Source: Hydractinia symbiolongicarpus (taxonomy: Eukaryota > Cnidaria > Hydrozoa > Anthoathecata > Hydractiniidae). Taken from it: a stretch of 64,000 nt of DNA. Shown piece after piece: positions 1 to 11,251 of the stretch (its first letter is position 1; each line of letters starts with the position of its first letter). The notes beneath the pieces were generated by a model. That model was not told where the DNA came from and did no database searches. It worked only from the letters and a program-made list of their open reading frames with translations. Location of the stretch: positions 20,706,001 through 20,770,000 of the forward strand of contig NC_079883.1 of the NCBI RefSeq assembly GCF_029227915.1. Reading direction: 5' to 3'. The position numbers were made by a program, and so were the translations under genes.

Positions 1-488
1 GTGATAAACATGAAGAAATAGACACATGACAGGTAATGTATAATCTGTCGTTGCCAGTTCGGACAATGAGTAACCAGTTTGTACTGGTGTAGGCTTTGAT
101 TTGTGTTTAATTCTTAATTAATTGAAGGATTTTAAGCATATTTAAGTCAATCAAAGAAGCTTTGATACTCATTTTACAGCTTACGCAAATCACTTTATGC
201 TGATCAAGTAATGTGAATCAAAAAAACAAAATGTTTTTATTGTAAAAGAAAAAATTATTTTATCAAGAGCAAAATTTTCTGTCTAAAAATATAGTTCATA
301 CCAGTGTGACATTCTGAAAATCACTCATGTATTTCTTCATTGCAACAATTACAGTGAGTTTTTCAGGATATAAAATAAAACTTCCATAATGGCCATCTAA
401 AATATAAGACAACAATGGCCACACTTTGGTGATTGAAAAGAAGATGAAAATAAAAAACTTGATTTTGTGAATAATTTATATACAGTAC

Positions 489-522
489 CTGAATCCTCTG
501 TGTGTGGTATCTTTAATCCCAT
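489..522 (-). CDS. Possible exon of an unidentified gene
   Basis: 34 bases with acceptor ACTTAAG and donor GTACTG, reading MGLKIPHTEDS in the phase left by the exon-like segment at 991-1064. I do not recognise the protein. Confidence 0.3.
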
Positions 523-990
523 CTTAAGTAACTATGAAGCAAAAATAAATGAAATTAGTGTGTTATGTGTAACATTGTAGTTTACTATCACATGACTATA
601 TGGTAATAATTTATGGCAATAATCGACAGTACTGTACTGAAAAAAGAAATTCTAGCTCTGGCAAGGAAAAACTCACAAAATTTTGTATAATTGTATAAAT
701 TTTAGCTGAATTCTAAGAGCAAGTAACTCTGTTGAAGCATATACATAATATTTCAGAGCTTTTAGAAGTATATACATGTACATTTTTCTGCAACCCTCTC
801 TTTTTTCTGTGAAGCAATTACAGTTAGTTTACAATACTGTACAATATTCCTTTCCTTTTTTTACTTTTTGATTCGATGGAAGACAACAATAAACAGGATA
901 TATCGTCACTGCATTTAATCATTTTCTAGCAACTTACTTTAGATTGTAAAAGTTAGCTTTCTATGAATGTATATCTTAATAAGCGCATAC

Positions 991-1064
991 CTGCTCTTTA
1001 CGCAACAAAACCAAGTCTTTGGTCCCATAACTGTAAAACTTCAATGCCACAAGAATGTCATTCT
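991..1064 (-). CDS. Possible exon of an unidentified gene
   Basis: 74 bases bounded by TTTTTTCAG and GTATGC. The frame reads NDILVALKFYSYGTKDLVLL followed by RKEQ, an ordinary-looking protein composition in otherwise stop-rich DNA. It leads in phase into 489-522. Not recognised. Confidence 0.4.
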
Positions 1065-3085
1065 CTGAAAAAAGTGAAATCTAGTGGTGATTAAAACGTT
1101 ATGTGAATTTGGTTTCTAAAGTAACCTTAAAAACGTGAGAGATTTTGAGGGTTTTTTTTTAACAAATCTTCTTTCCAGGACTTGTAAAAGAGTTGAAAAA
1201 TCCAGTATTTTCAATGGACCCCAGGCTGTTAAAGGCCTCTCAAACCCTGCAGCTTAAAGGATCACGCATTGATCACAAACATAATAAAAAATTTCAATTT
1301 TACTTTTGGAACTATGAAAACTGGTAGCAACCTTCGTTGAAATAATCGCTGATAAAATCAACTAGTTGCTCCCATTCTTTTTATACTGCATTGCGTGCCG
1401 CTCGTTACTTGAGATACCATTCTGCGTGACAGACAGACGTATATAGGCATTAAAATATAGATTACAAACCTTCAAATATTTGCAAGTCATTTAAAGTGGT
1501 TAATGTCTTGAAAATTCGTTGCACGATATATTGATGAAGAATATTGAGAATTGACTGAAATATAATTTACATATACACACAAAAAGAAGCTTGTTTTCAA
1601 TGAGAACAAAAGCAGGGTGGACTCAGATTTAAAAATTTATAATTTTATGAGATTTAAAAAGAATTTAGATTCCAAGCTCAAATTGTAGGTGAAAACACCA
1701 AAAAAGAATAAAAACTATATCATATTTTAGGATATTGTGCCAAAATTCAGGAGAAAATAAAGATAATACTAATAACCAAGCCTTTTTTTGAATGCCAAGG
1801 AGGCTGTTCATTTGGAATTGTGGTAATTATGGAAGTATAGTTTATTAGTCATGTTGCATGGTGAAGAAATGGTCAATTTTTGTCAAAAAACAAAAAAAGT
1901 TACTATTTGAAAAAAACAATGATGTCAACATAAACAATTTTAGAAGAAATCAATATTTTAGGTCCAAATTTTAGGTTTTTTGGAGCTTTGGGAAGGGTCT
2001 TTTTGCCTACTGAAATGCCTGTTTATTATAGCACTGCTTTAACTGAAGGGATTTTAGCAATTTATCCATAACATTGGTTGGTCACAGCAGTAAACAAATT
2101 TTTGGAAGAAAAAAATGTGACATTTTTTCTTTAACTGGTTAAAAAAAAAAGTACTACAAAATTAACTGCTGTATTTTAACTGCTGTCAACTTTGAAAATT
2201 GTACAAGACTAAAATATACTTATTGTAATTATTAAATAATATTATTAAAGAAGTTAATCAGGCGCTGCTCATGGTATTCACTCAATATTAACTCAATATT
2301 TTCCTGCCATTCCTGACATTTCTGAAATTTCTCTTAATAACAGTTTCAAAAATTAATCCTTGCCAATAATTTGGTCAAAACTGTTCTGATTGACCATTTA
2401 AATATAAAATTCCTAATTTTTCTGAGTGGACACTCTGTTGTTTTTGTAAGGTTCTGAGAAACTTTACTTAAATGTCAAAGCAACTTATTTTGTGTTGCAA
2501 GCTAGTTAAGAGCTATCCTAATATGAACATTAAAAAAAAACACAATGTTGAAACAAGGTTGAAAAAAAATTGTGCTTTAAAAAAATGTGTTAAAGCAATT
2601 TGCATTTTTTTATATTTTATTCATGATTCGTTTCATAATTTTGGCTTATTTCATATTTGTTTCTTTTTTACGTTTGCTTTCCATATATAATTGTTTTTCA
2701 CTTTGAGATGGTATTGGTTAATTTTGGACAGTATTTAGCTAACAAATACTAAATGTGTAAAAATAATAACTACCTGAGTTTTAGAGTTGACACTTTTTTA
2801 GAGTTGCTAAAGCTGATTTAGTATTATTACAAATACAAACAAGTTCTCGTACAGCTGCATTATGTGTTCATATTTGCAGAGAGTGCGAGGGATAAAGTCT
2901 ATATACGTACAAGTAGGGATTTCAGATTTCATATGATACAGCCTTAAGTTAATTGTCCTGAGAAATTTCATTAAATTATTATTTAATGGGTCATTTTAAT
3001 TCAAAAATGTTTTTTCTGATTACACATTGTCTGCTTGTCCTCCCTATGTACATACAAGATAAAAGGAATAAATGAATATTTATAC

Positions 3086-3172
3086 GTCATATTTAGACAT
3101 CCCAAACCAATTACTACAGTCTTCGTTTTTGATGACTTGAACTTCAGTTGAAATGGCATACTTTTCATCAAT
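3086..3172 (-). CDS. Possible exon of an unidentified gene
   Basis: Acceptor TTCTTTTAG, then 29 codons reading IDEKYAISTEVQVIKNEDCS and NWFGMSKYD, followed either by a GTATAA donor or, one codon later, by a TAA stop. Protein-like composition; probably upstream exon of the gene at 489-1064, but a linking exon is missing. Confidence 0.35.
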
Positions 3173-4715
3173 CTAAAAGAAATCACATATCAGTTCTTAA
3201 TACATAAAAACTCATAAAAAATGCAAACCCATTTTCACAGGCACAGCAATAAATTACTATGAAGGCATCTGTTTTTCACATCAAAATTGCCTATGAAGCT
3301 TGATAACACACAAAATTTATATTGCTATTCTTATCATTATTATTGCCCCTAACATTATGTACAAATCTTGAAATATGACAAATAGCATTTTGCACAATTT
3401 TGTTTAAAGTTAAATGCTAATATTGTTTTCCACACTTGTTTCATACACAACTATTTACAAGCAAGTGGGATTATGTATGTAGGAAGACCTTGAGAAATGA
3501 GAAAAGAGGATGTAAATCTACATCAACTACTTGAAGTTATTAACACTTAATGTAACACAGGGTGTTACCCGGAAATTCAATATTGAGGTGCTTACACACA
3601 ACATGGGAATTTATATGCAAATTTTTTAGCTAATGGCCTGTGGTGGTGGCATTCAGAGAAAAAATGTGTAAAATTCTTTGTCTCAAATGCTCTCCCAAAA
3701 GTTAATTCTTGGCAACATCGAACAAAGACTTTAAGTTGTCATTGTGTACCTGCATGCTACCAGTTTCACCTGATCTTCATAACTTTTTTTACCCTTGTTG
3801 CATGCTTTGAGGAATAAAAAGTAAAAATGGAACTAAACTGCAAGTTTTGCTCATGTTAATTGCGCTGACAGAAATACATTTCTTTATAGCATTGTGGTTA
3901 AAATACATTAGATTTACCGTAGTCATTGAACATGTCATGTAGAGCCTGGCACAGTGAGGGTGGTTTCTATCTATAGACCTAATCATAAAGATTGCCAGGG
4001 TTATTAGTCTCACTTGCCTGCAAAGGAACCGGACCCTACCCAGGTCTTGATTATTAATGGTTGCATATAAGAATCCAACATCCCACACTGCACAAGTTCT
4101 TCAGATGCGAATTACAGCTTACAGTTACCCACCCTCCCACCTTTTTTATAAATTGATTTTCTTCACCTATTTTTCTTTATTTTATGTCATCAACACGCCT
4201 AGGAATGGTGGATGGGATACCAACTCAATTCATCACCGTAGTGCAATGGAATTGAGTCGAAATCGAAATATCATGAATGAATATCATTGCTTCTGCCTCA
4301 TTGCTTGGCTCATGTTATGTTAGGGTTTTAGTCCAGAGGTAAAACAACAAGTCCATAGGGAGCCTGAAATTTATATGGTGGGTGTGTTGGGCCTCCTTCG
4401 TCAGCTGTTTAGGCAAGTAATGTATTGATAAAAGTCATTGTAGAAACATTGCACCAGTAATTAGCATGTAGAAGCGCTCAGAACATGTCAATGCGTCTGA
4501 AGCTTGGGGCGTCGAAACATGTGCCTGACGCTCAGGGTATGATAAAGCCCCTGACGCTCAGGGCATCTCTCATACACCTGATGCTCAGGGTATGAATAAA
4601 AACACCAGTAATTAGCATGTGCCTGATGCTCAGGACATGCCGATGCACCTGACGCTCAGGGCATCTCTAGTGTAGTCATTATGTAAATAGGAAACATGCG
4701 TCTGACGCTCAGAGC

Positions 4716-4744
4716 AGATAGATAGATAGATAGATAGATAGATG
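4716..4744. repeat. (GATA)7 microsatellite
   Basis: Seven uninterrupted GATA units inside the array, next to the SINE insertion point. Confidence 0.95.
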
Positions 4745-4752
4745 TGCATATT

Positions 4753-5081
4753 TTACATGGCTAGCCTCACAAATATCGAGGGATATACCCTGTCTATTAT
4801 TTCCAGGAGGGGCCATGGCTTAGATGGAGAGTCCTAGAGTATTTAATGCTCATTTTTGAGCTACGCAGACCCAATTAGTAGGGCCCACGCTCTACTAGAC
4901 AACTCCCGGCAACATCCAACGGTTCACACAGTGTGCCATCTCCCCAATTTCCCTCACATGGCTTGGGTTAACCCGGGGCTATGGTAACATTCACTCGCCC
5001 ATGTTGAATCGCCGTCAAGAGGAATCGAACCCCGGTCTCCCGCACAGAGTACGAAAGCTATAACCACTAATCTACGGCGCC
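4753..5081 (-). mobile_element. tRNA-derived SINE with target-site duplication
   Basis: On the minus strand the element opens with a tRNA-like head: GGCGCCG, an A-box-like TAGATTAGTGGTTATAGC (5057-5074) and B box GGTTCGATTCC (5021-5031), followed by an unrelated body of about 250 bases. GCATATT occurs on both sides (4746-4752 and 5082-5088), a probable target-site duplication. The head most resembles a tRNA-Thr-like ancestor, but this is uncertain. The element would be transcribed by RNA polymerase III and moved by a partner LINE. Confidence 0.75.
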
Positions 5082-5682
5082 GCATATTGAAGCCCCTGAC
5101 GTTCAGGGCATCTCTCATATACCTGACGCTAAGGGTATGGAAGAAAAACACCATAATTAGCATGTGCCTGATGCTCAGGACATGTCGATGCATCTGACGC
5201 TCAGTGCATCTCACCTGTCTCATGCACCTGAAGCTCAGGGCATGAAGTTGCCTATAATGCACATCCTGACGCGCAGGATATACATTATATATTTGTGCAT
5301 ATGACAAAGCATAAATAGTCTACGCATACTGAATGTGTTGTATCTACTCATTCCAATAGAAATACATTGCGTCTATCAATTTGTGTTCATATTCTGGAAC
5401 CCAAAGCAATTAAAGTACATTTGGCTTACTTTGTTAGGTAAGTTTTAAGTAACAAATGCATCAGCTAGGTAACAGGACTCTCCTTCAATGTGCTCTGCCA
5501 TAGTACTTTGGTTTTTTACATTAGCCAAACTACATATTGCTGCATTTTGCTGATTTTATTGCTCTTGATTCCTATTTTTTCTGGCATAAAACCAATCAAC
5601 TTTTGAAGCCCCCAAAGTGTGGACTTTTGGACCGTGTTAAAACAAAAGAGTTTGTGACATCAAGAAGAATCTTAACAATTAC

Positions 5683-6122
5683 CTAGCCTGCTTCTTAGCT
5701 CATCTGATCTCTCTCTGTCTCTCAGACTGGCATTACACATCCACCTAACCATATTTCTAAAGGGTCAAGATCTTCATGCTTCGCTCCCCATGTTTCACTA
5801 CCGAACAACATAACACTTCGTAAACAGGCCTCATACAACCTACTGCTTACCTCCATTAAATCCACTATGAGAACCAAATCATCTGCACACAATGACTCCC
5901 ACGGACAACCTGTTTTAGACTCTATCAACAGCACTTCTAAGACTAAAACAAACAACAAAGGACTAAGTACCTGATGTACATACACCAAAATTTACACTAC
6001 TGTAAATTCATCACTAAGTGAATCAGTAATCCTAACAGGACTTTTAGCATTGATGTACATAGACTGTACCATCTTAACTAGCCACTCATCCACACCTAAT
6101 TTTCTTATAGCCCACCAATTAG
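5683..6122 (-). mobile_element. Truncated LINE copy, same family as 37042-40000
   Basis: The sequence matches the 3' half of the LINE in TOP2 intron 1: the RT segment ending ADDLVLI, then GSETW. It is 5'-truncated and has an internal deletion joining the RT catalytic region to the C-terminal region. The tyrosine of YADD is changed to cysteine. It keeps one base that the larger copy has lost (near 5965 versus 38090). Confidence 0.8.
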
Positions 6123-6129
6123 GTATTTT

Positions 6130-7620
6130 CAAATTTGATTCAACATTTTGAAAGTTTGAGCCAGAAGTCATACCTTAACAAGTAACAAAATGATTTTATT
6201 GAAAAATAAAAAAACAGTGATTTGCTTGCTATGAGACTAATAGGGCTAAATAAATTTTTGACTGACTGTATGTGCTCAATCAGTGTTGGTTCTTGTCTTT
6301 TGTGTTTGCAGTTTGTTGTATTGTAAATTTGTTTTTAATTAGCTGTTAATGCATAACACTGTAGATGAGAAACTCTTTTGGTAAATTACTAACAAGTGTG
6401 ACAAACAGGGACAAAAACAAACAACATGTTTGCTTTGAAAAGGTTTAGCAAAATAATCGAGAAGGTAAAGAGCGAAAAGCGGATTGAGTAGGAACGAAAA
6501 AAGCGGAAGATGCTGTTAGCAGATTTTGCAAGAAAGCTTGGCATTCTGCTATATCTGACGGCATAGGTGGTCTTTGTTGGCAATGTTTCACTGGCAGCTA
6601 GCTCGCAACGGAGAGACACAATATTGGGTGGTGGATGATGGTTGACTACGTCGTGTTGAAGATCTGTTGTTGTGCTGGTGGTGGTGGAGGAGGAGGATGT
6701 TGTAAGTGTTGAATGCTCATTGCAACAGAAGAAAAAATGGCATGTATGGACTGGCATGCATGCGTTTAATCAGTAGTGTTTAGTTGTTAATTCAGGCGAG
6801 TTTCGGACAAAAAGTACAAATTTATTCAAAAAGTTCTTGCCCTTATACATACAGGCATTTTTGGCAAGTCAGCACCCTTTTAACCAGCCACCAATTTAGC
6901 AGATGTCCATACTCAACTTGCCACAGAGTAATTTTGTGTTTTTGTCGGTGGGTCGTTTTTTTTTTAGTGACACTTTCTTTTGCTGAATAAATGGTCAAGA
7001 TAAATGTTTAAAAATCTTTTTTCAAAATTTTTCTCAACGACTTTTTGCACTTTAGAATGTAAAACAGTGTTTTGGCGTTACAGACTTTTGAAATCTGAAT
7101 GACCCGCTCCCCTACCTCTCACAAAACAAACTGAAATGAGTGATAACTCCCTGGTTCCCACTACACTACATCATCTTACCTCAATCCAAAAAGAGCAGTT
7201 AGAAAATTTACTTAAGAAGAAACATATGCCATTATGTACAAAAGTGTGTTTTACCAACAAAAAATGATGTTCCCTTTGATACAACGACTTTGTGTTCTCC
7301 ATGAACAGTTTGACGACCTGTGAAACAAGAACTTTCTCTGGAACCGCGTGTATTTGTTGTGGTAAAAAATTACGGTAAGCCGAGGGTGACGACTAGGGGG
7401 AAAGGCATTTCTCGTCCCAGACCTCCCTTCGACTTGAAGGAACAAAAAGAGACTTTTCATCCGACTTGCATATGGGAAGGTCGGATTGAATGTTGGATAA
7501 AAATTTAAATGTCAAATGAAATCAAAATTCTCGTTTGTGACACATCTTTCATCCGATACGTGAGTTTAGTAATTTGAATTTCAAAATGTAGGACAGCACT
7601 TTCCTCGCAACGGTAATTTT
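6130..7620. other. Non-coding stretch, no gene seen
   Basis: A minus-strand frame at 6389-6757 is rich in serine and threonine repeats from a GGT/GGA tract and is not convincing. Nothing else supported. Confidence 0.4.
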
Positions 7621-7623
7621 AGG

Positions 7624-8133
7624 CTTTTGTGCTTAATTGTAGGGGGTGTCGAATAAGCAGGGGGTGGGGTGGGTACTCCGGGGAAAATTTCTTAAAGTGT
7701 GGGGTCATAATATAATGACCTAATGGGGTATTACGAAATTTTCTGTAAAATGAGGGGGGGAGGGGGGATAAAACGACTAACTATAAATAAACAACACTAG
7801 TGAAACAACTAAAAATAAAGATAACAGCTTTTGGCATGTTTAAGAAATAAACTGTGCTGACATTTTGTTGATATTTGTTATTTTTCACCTGTAAATAGTA
7901 TTTGTTCTTGAGATTTTTTCCAAAAGAGAGTTGTGTTTTGATTATAAGAAAAGATGCTGCTTTGTGATATCCAACAAACTTATTATGGGGGTGATAATAA
8001 AATGAGAAGGTGGGTCTCATTCTCAAAATTCGATAAAATGGGGGGGGGTCATTATAAAATGATTTTAGGGGTGAAAAATTCGAAAAAGTACAATTTTACC
8101 CCCCCCCCCCCCCCCTACAATTAAGCACAAAAG
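7624..8133. mobile_element. 510-bp inverted-repeat mini-element
   Basis: Perfect 23-base terminal inverted repeats, starting CTTTTGTGCTTAATTGTAGG at 7624 and mirrored at 8111-8133. Inside are G-rich tracts, a second inverted pair around GGGGTCATAATATAATGACC, and a run of 17 C at 8099-8115. No coding capacity; a non-autonomous DNA transposon is the likeliest reading. Confidence 0.75.
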
Positions 8134-8145
8134 AGTACTTTAATT

Positions 8146-8724
8146 GGAGAAACTTTCGCGAGAGAAACTTTCGCGAATTTGCGATTTTTCGCCATTTTCG
8201 CGAAAATTGATCTCGCGAAAATTTCTTCATTCGCAAAAGTTTATCCAGTAATCTATTTTATCATTTTTCACCAAAAACGCACAAAATCTTAGAAATCTTA
8301 TTTCGACTCGAGAAAGAAAATTTATAACATTTTCAGTTGCTACTCCAGGAACAGTTTAATTCATTTCGCAGCCAGAGAGATATCAACGAAGATTACGAAG
8401 ATGAGGAGGAAGCATGGGAGCCTGAAGAACATCATCCCAATGCATTCGATCTATTTGACGATTTTCATGACGAAATATCTTTGTAAAATATAAGAGTTTT
8501 TGAAGGTTTATATTATGGCTAGAAAAAGTGACGATTATGCTAAGAAGTTTTTTCTAACTGAAAAATCCTTGTTCGCGAAAGTTTATCTCGCAAAAATTTG
8601 CGGGTTTCTTTATTCGCAAAAGTTAATCTCGCGAAATTTTTCGAATTTCTTCATTCGCGAAAGTTTATCCAAAAAATTTCGCGATTTTTTTTATCGCGAA
8701 AGTTTCTCTCACAAAAGTTTGTCC
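8146..8724. mobile_element. CGCGAA-rich inverted-repeat element
   Basis: Both ends carry inverted GAGAGAAACTTTCGCG sequence (left 8146-8178, right about 8692-8724, roughly 26 of 33 bases matching). Many TTCGCGAAAGTTT units fill the flanks. The open frame at 8500-8730 is a by-product of these repeats. A short coding-like segment sits in the middle (8337-8486). Confidence 0.6.
8337..8486 (+). pseudogene. Terminal-exon-like coding segment inside a mobile element
   Basis: After the acceptor TTTTCAG there are 49 codons and a TAA. The peptide is strongly acidic and includes EDYEDEEEAWEPEEHHPNAF and DLFDDFHDEISL at the end. It could be the C-terminus of a lost transposase or a captured host exon. 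No other exon of it was found. Confidence 0.4.
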
Positions 8725-8729
8725 AAATA

Positions 8730-10690
8730 AAGTATTAAACGAGCTGGCAGATTCTGATGATGAAAAATAATGCAGAGGAAAAACAAGAAGTTGGATGAAG
8801 AAGCGTGAAAAAAAGGGGTATTTTAAAAATATCATTTAAGAGTTAAAGGTGGAAAATAGATTAGATTTTAGGGAAATGTTTCGGACGGACATAGTGGACT
8901 TTAAATATATATTAGAAATATCTTCACGCCTTCGAAAATCCATCGAATCGTTCGAAAACGTCAACTTTCATCCAGCATGGAAAAATTTCAAGTCGAATGA
9001 AAAGTCGGATCGGTTTGCGTCAACCTTAAGTAGTTCGTGAAAATTAGTTACCAGTGAAATCTCTCGGTAGCGAACACCATCGAGACCTTACAAAAGTTTC
9101 TGCTAAAAAAGGTGTTTGCTACAACTAACATAGAGGTCTTAAGTTATACTTTTTGCATAAAAGATTCGCGTCATGAAAATTTCATTATTATTTGATATAT
9201 CAAATACCATGTATGTATGTATATGTACGAATCTAGTCTCGCGTGTACATATCACTTTCTGTTCAGAAAACAATTTTACATCGGATTTTTAATTTCGCGG
9301 TTGATGACGAAATTAAATTTTTGCGGCATTTTTAATTCGCGGTTTTAAGGATCGAACCGCGAAACCCAACTTCGATCCCAGGACAAGTTGCAAGTAAATC
9401 AGTCTTCGCAAAAAACTTTCAGATTCTGCTTTGTCTTGGCGCAGACGATTTAATATTTTAAACTTGTAATATATTGTTTTAAGTAAAATATAGACAATAG
9501 TTGTTTTATATAACCCATTGTTGAACGTGTCCGCCATAGAGATGTCAGTTTTGGGAGGAAAAAATAATACGCGGGAAATACGTTTATATTGCTACAAAAA
9601 TTATCACTTCAATGTTGGGGGCGGACGACCTTCGGTGGATTACTTCGGTGTGTGGGCGTGCTAGAGAAAGTGACTAGCAACTTTTTCAACGCTGTCTGGC
9701 TGGCTTACCTGTGCATAAAAGTAGCAAATCTGCAGTCTGTCGACTGTAGAGAATTGACCGTTTAATGCTTTTGTCCATATTTAAAAAACGAGGAAAAACT
9801 ACCTTCGTCTACTTTTGTCCAAGATTGTAGCTACACGCTTTCCTAGAACAACCATTTGGCTACGAGAGTTGAAAGGTTTTTTTCCCGCTGTGGGAGCAAT
9901 GGTTTATTCTTATTCCAACAGGCGTTTTTTTTAAAAATAGGGATGTCGGGCTACCCACGTCAGCCAAAAATTCGGACAGATGCATGTAGGTGAGCTGTGT
10001 ATTTATTATTACTTGATATTAATATGAGTTATTATCATTACGGTGAGGCACACCCATTTATGAATCCTGATATTATTATGTGGTAACACACACCAATATA
10101 GACCATGTGATTATCTGTTTATAATAAAGCATAGTCACAAGAACCAGAGATTGGTTTTGTGTGGGACATATGCATACTTTTAAAAGTCTTCGAACACAAT
10201 GGGGTATTTAGAGGCAAGGTATCATATTCATAACTACACAGAATGTTTTGGAAACATTTATAGTTCCAAAAATTAAGGCTCTGTTCTCCTCACAGAATGA
10301 TGGATATCCAATGTCTTTTAGTCTAACTTTAAGGTTTTTTCAATGTTTCGCAACAGTCGCCCTTGTTTCAGCTACACAATAAAAGAGTTACGATAACATA
10401 ATTGTGGCAAACGATATCATCATTTTTAAATGATTATGAAAATTGGAATCCAATTTTAATTTTTATGTAACGCTACTTAGAAAAATAGTAGTACATATCA
10501 ACAATTATAAATATATTTTGTGAAGTGTTGCGTACGAAAATTTATCATTTATGGTCGGGCAAGTACAAAGTTTAATATACAAGTCTATTATATAATTTGT
10601 TTCCATCATGGAAGGTCTTGGAACGTTTTTGTATTTTTCAGGACCATCACAGACCCCTTTTTCTTTTCAAAACGATAAAACTATATTCTG
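8730..10690. other. Intergenic, fragments of repeats only
   Basis: Short TTCGCGGTT motifs at 9290-9370 look like remains of another inverted-repeat element, and TTCGATCCCAGG at 9372 is also found at 47918. No gene seen. Confidence 0.4.
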
Positions 10691-10695
10691 CCTGT

Positions 10696-10902
10696 TTATT
10701 CCTGTGATTGAAGAGCTGCACTTTCTCTTCGTAGTTCTTTTAAAACAGCAGCCAGCGCTTCAGGATTGACACCAGCTTCGCAAAGTTTAATACAGATGGC
10801 CAACGTTTCAGAGTCAAGTCCTGTGTTCAGTAGATTCGAGATTTCCATCAACGTGTCCAGTGTACCACGTGCTGCTGTCACCTTACTTTTGTTTCGATCC
10901 AT
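10696..10902 (-). CDS. MZT1: Mitotic-spindle organizing protein 1 (MOZART1)
   Basis: This small helical protein binds the N-terminal parts of gamma-tubulin complex proteins and helps recruit the ring complex to centrosomes and spindles. The 68 residues contain the family core in full: TLDTLMEISNLLNTGLDSETLAICIKLCE followed by GVNPEALAAVLKELRRE, close to human MZT1, with a shorter N-terminus. It lies in one exon. A candidate acceptor (GCTATGTTTAG) ends 15 bases before the ATG. The stop codon is part of an AATAAA hexamer (10695-10700). It lies downstream of VEZT in the same orientation. Confidence 0.94.
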   Translation of the reverse strand: MDRNKSKVTAARGTLDTLMEISNLLNTGLDSETLAICIKLCEAGVNPEALAAVLKELRRESAALQSQE

Positions 10903-11251
10903 GTTTATACTTTTAATCTAAACATAGCACAATAAATATACAAACAGAAATCAGTTTAAAGTTTTTAGGTGGTTCGTGGAAACAATGTTTGCACAGTACG
11001 GTTACAGTTGCCATACATGCCTCAATAGAATCAAAATAAATAAGTTAACCTTTGCTTAAGGTTTTTTACAGATTCTCAATTTTCGTCATAAGTTAAAAGG
11101 AAGGAAGAATAAACAGGCCGCTAAAGATATGCTTGTGGGTTTAAAAAAGGAATCTTTCAATGATTATACGTTGTCATAGGTTACAGGTTGTGGTTAGGCT
11201 CGCATAAATAAAAGGGCAGACATTTTTGATTTAATATTACGCATAATTGTA

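Larger units (their letters stand above)
1..4440. other. AT-rich non-coding DNA with the exon-like segments above
   Basis: Apart from the three exon-like segments I see only AT-rich, stop-rich sequence. The small open frames here lack splice context or family features. Confidence 0.5.
4480..5285. repeat. CTGACGCTCAGGGCAT-type tandem array
   Basis: Irregular copies of CCTGACGCTCAGGGCATCTC and variants (CTGATGCTCAGGACATG) recur every 20-60 bases at 4490-4710 and again at 5090-5280. Longer phrases such as ACACCAGTAATTAGCATGTG recur too. A SINE splits the array at 4753-5081. Confidence 0.8.

Noticed and set aside
4954-5307. 117-codon minus-strand frame
   Set aside because: It runs through the tandem array and the SINE; residues only reflect the repeats.
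6389-6757. 122-codon minus-strand frame
   Set aside because: Serine/threonine runs come from a trinucleotide-rich tract; no conserved motif or splice context.
8500-8730. 76-codon plus-strand frame
   Set aside because: Made of TTCGCGAAAGTTT repeats read through.
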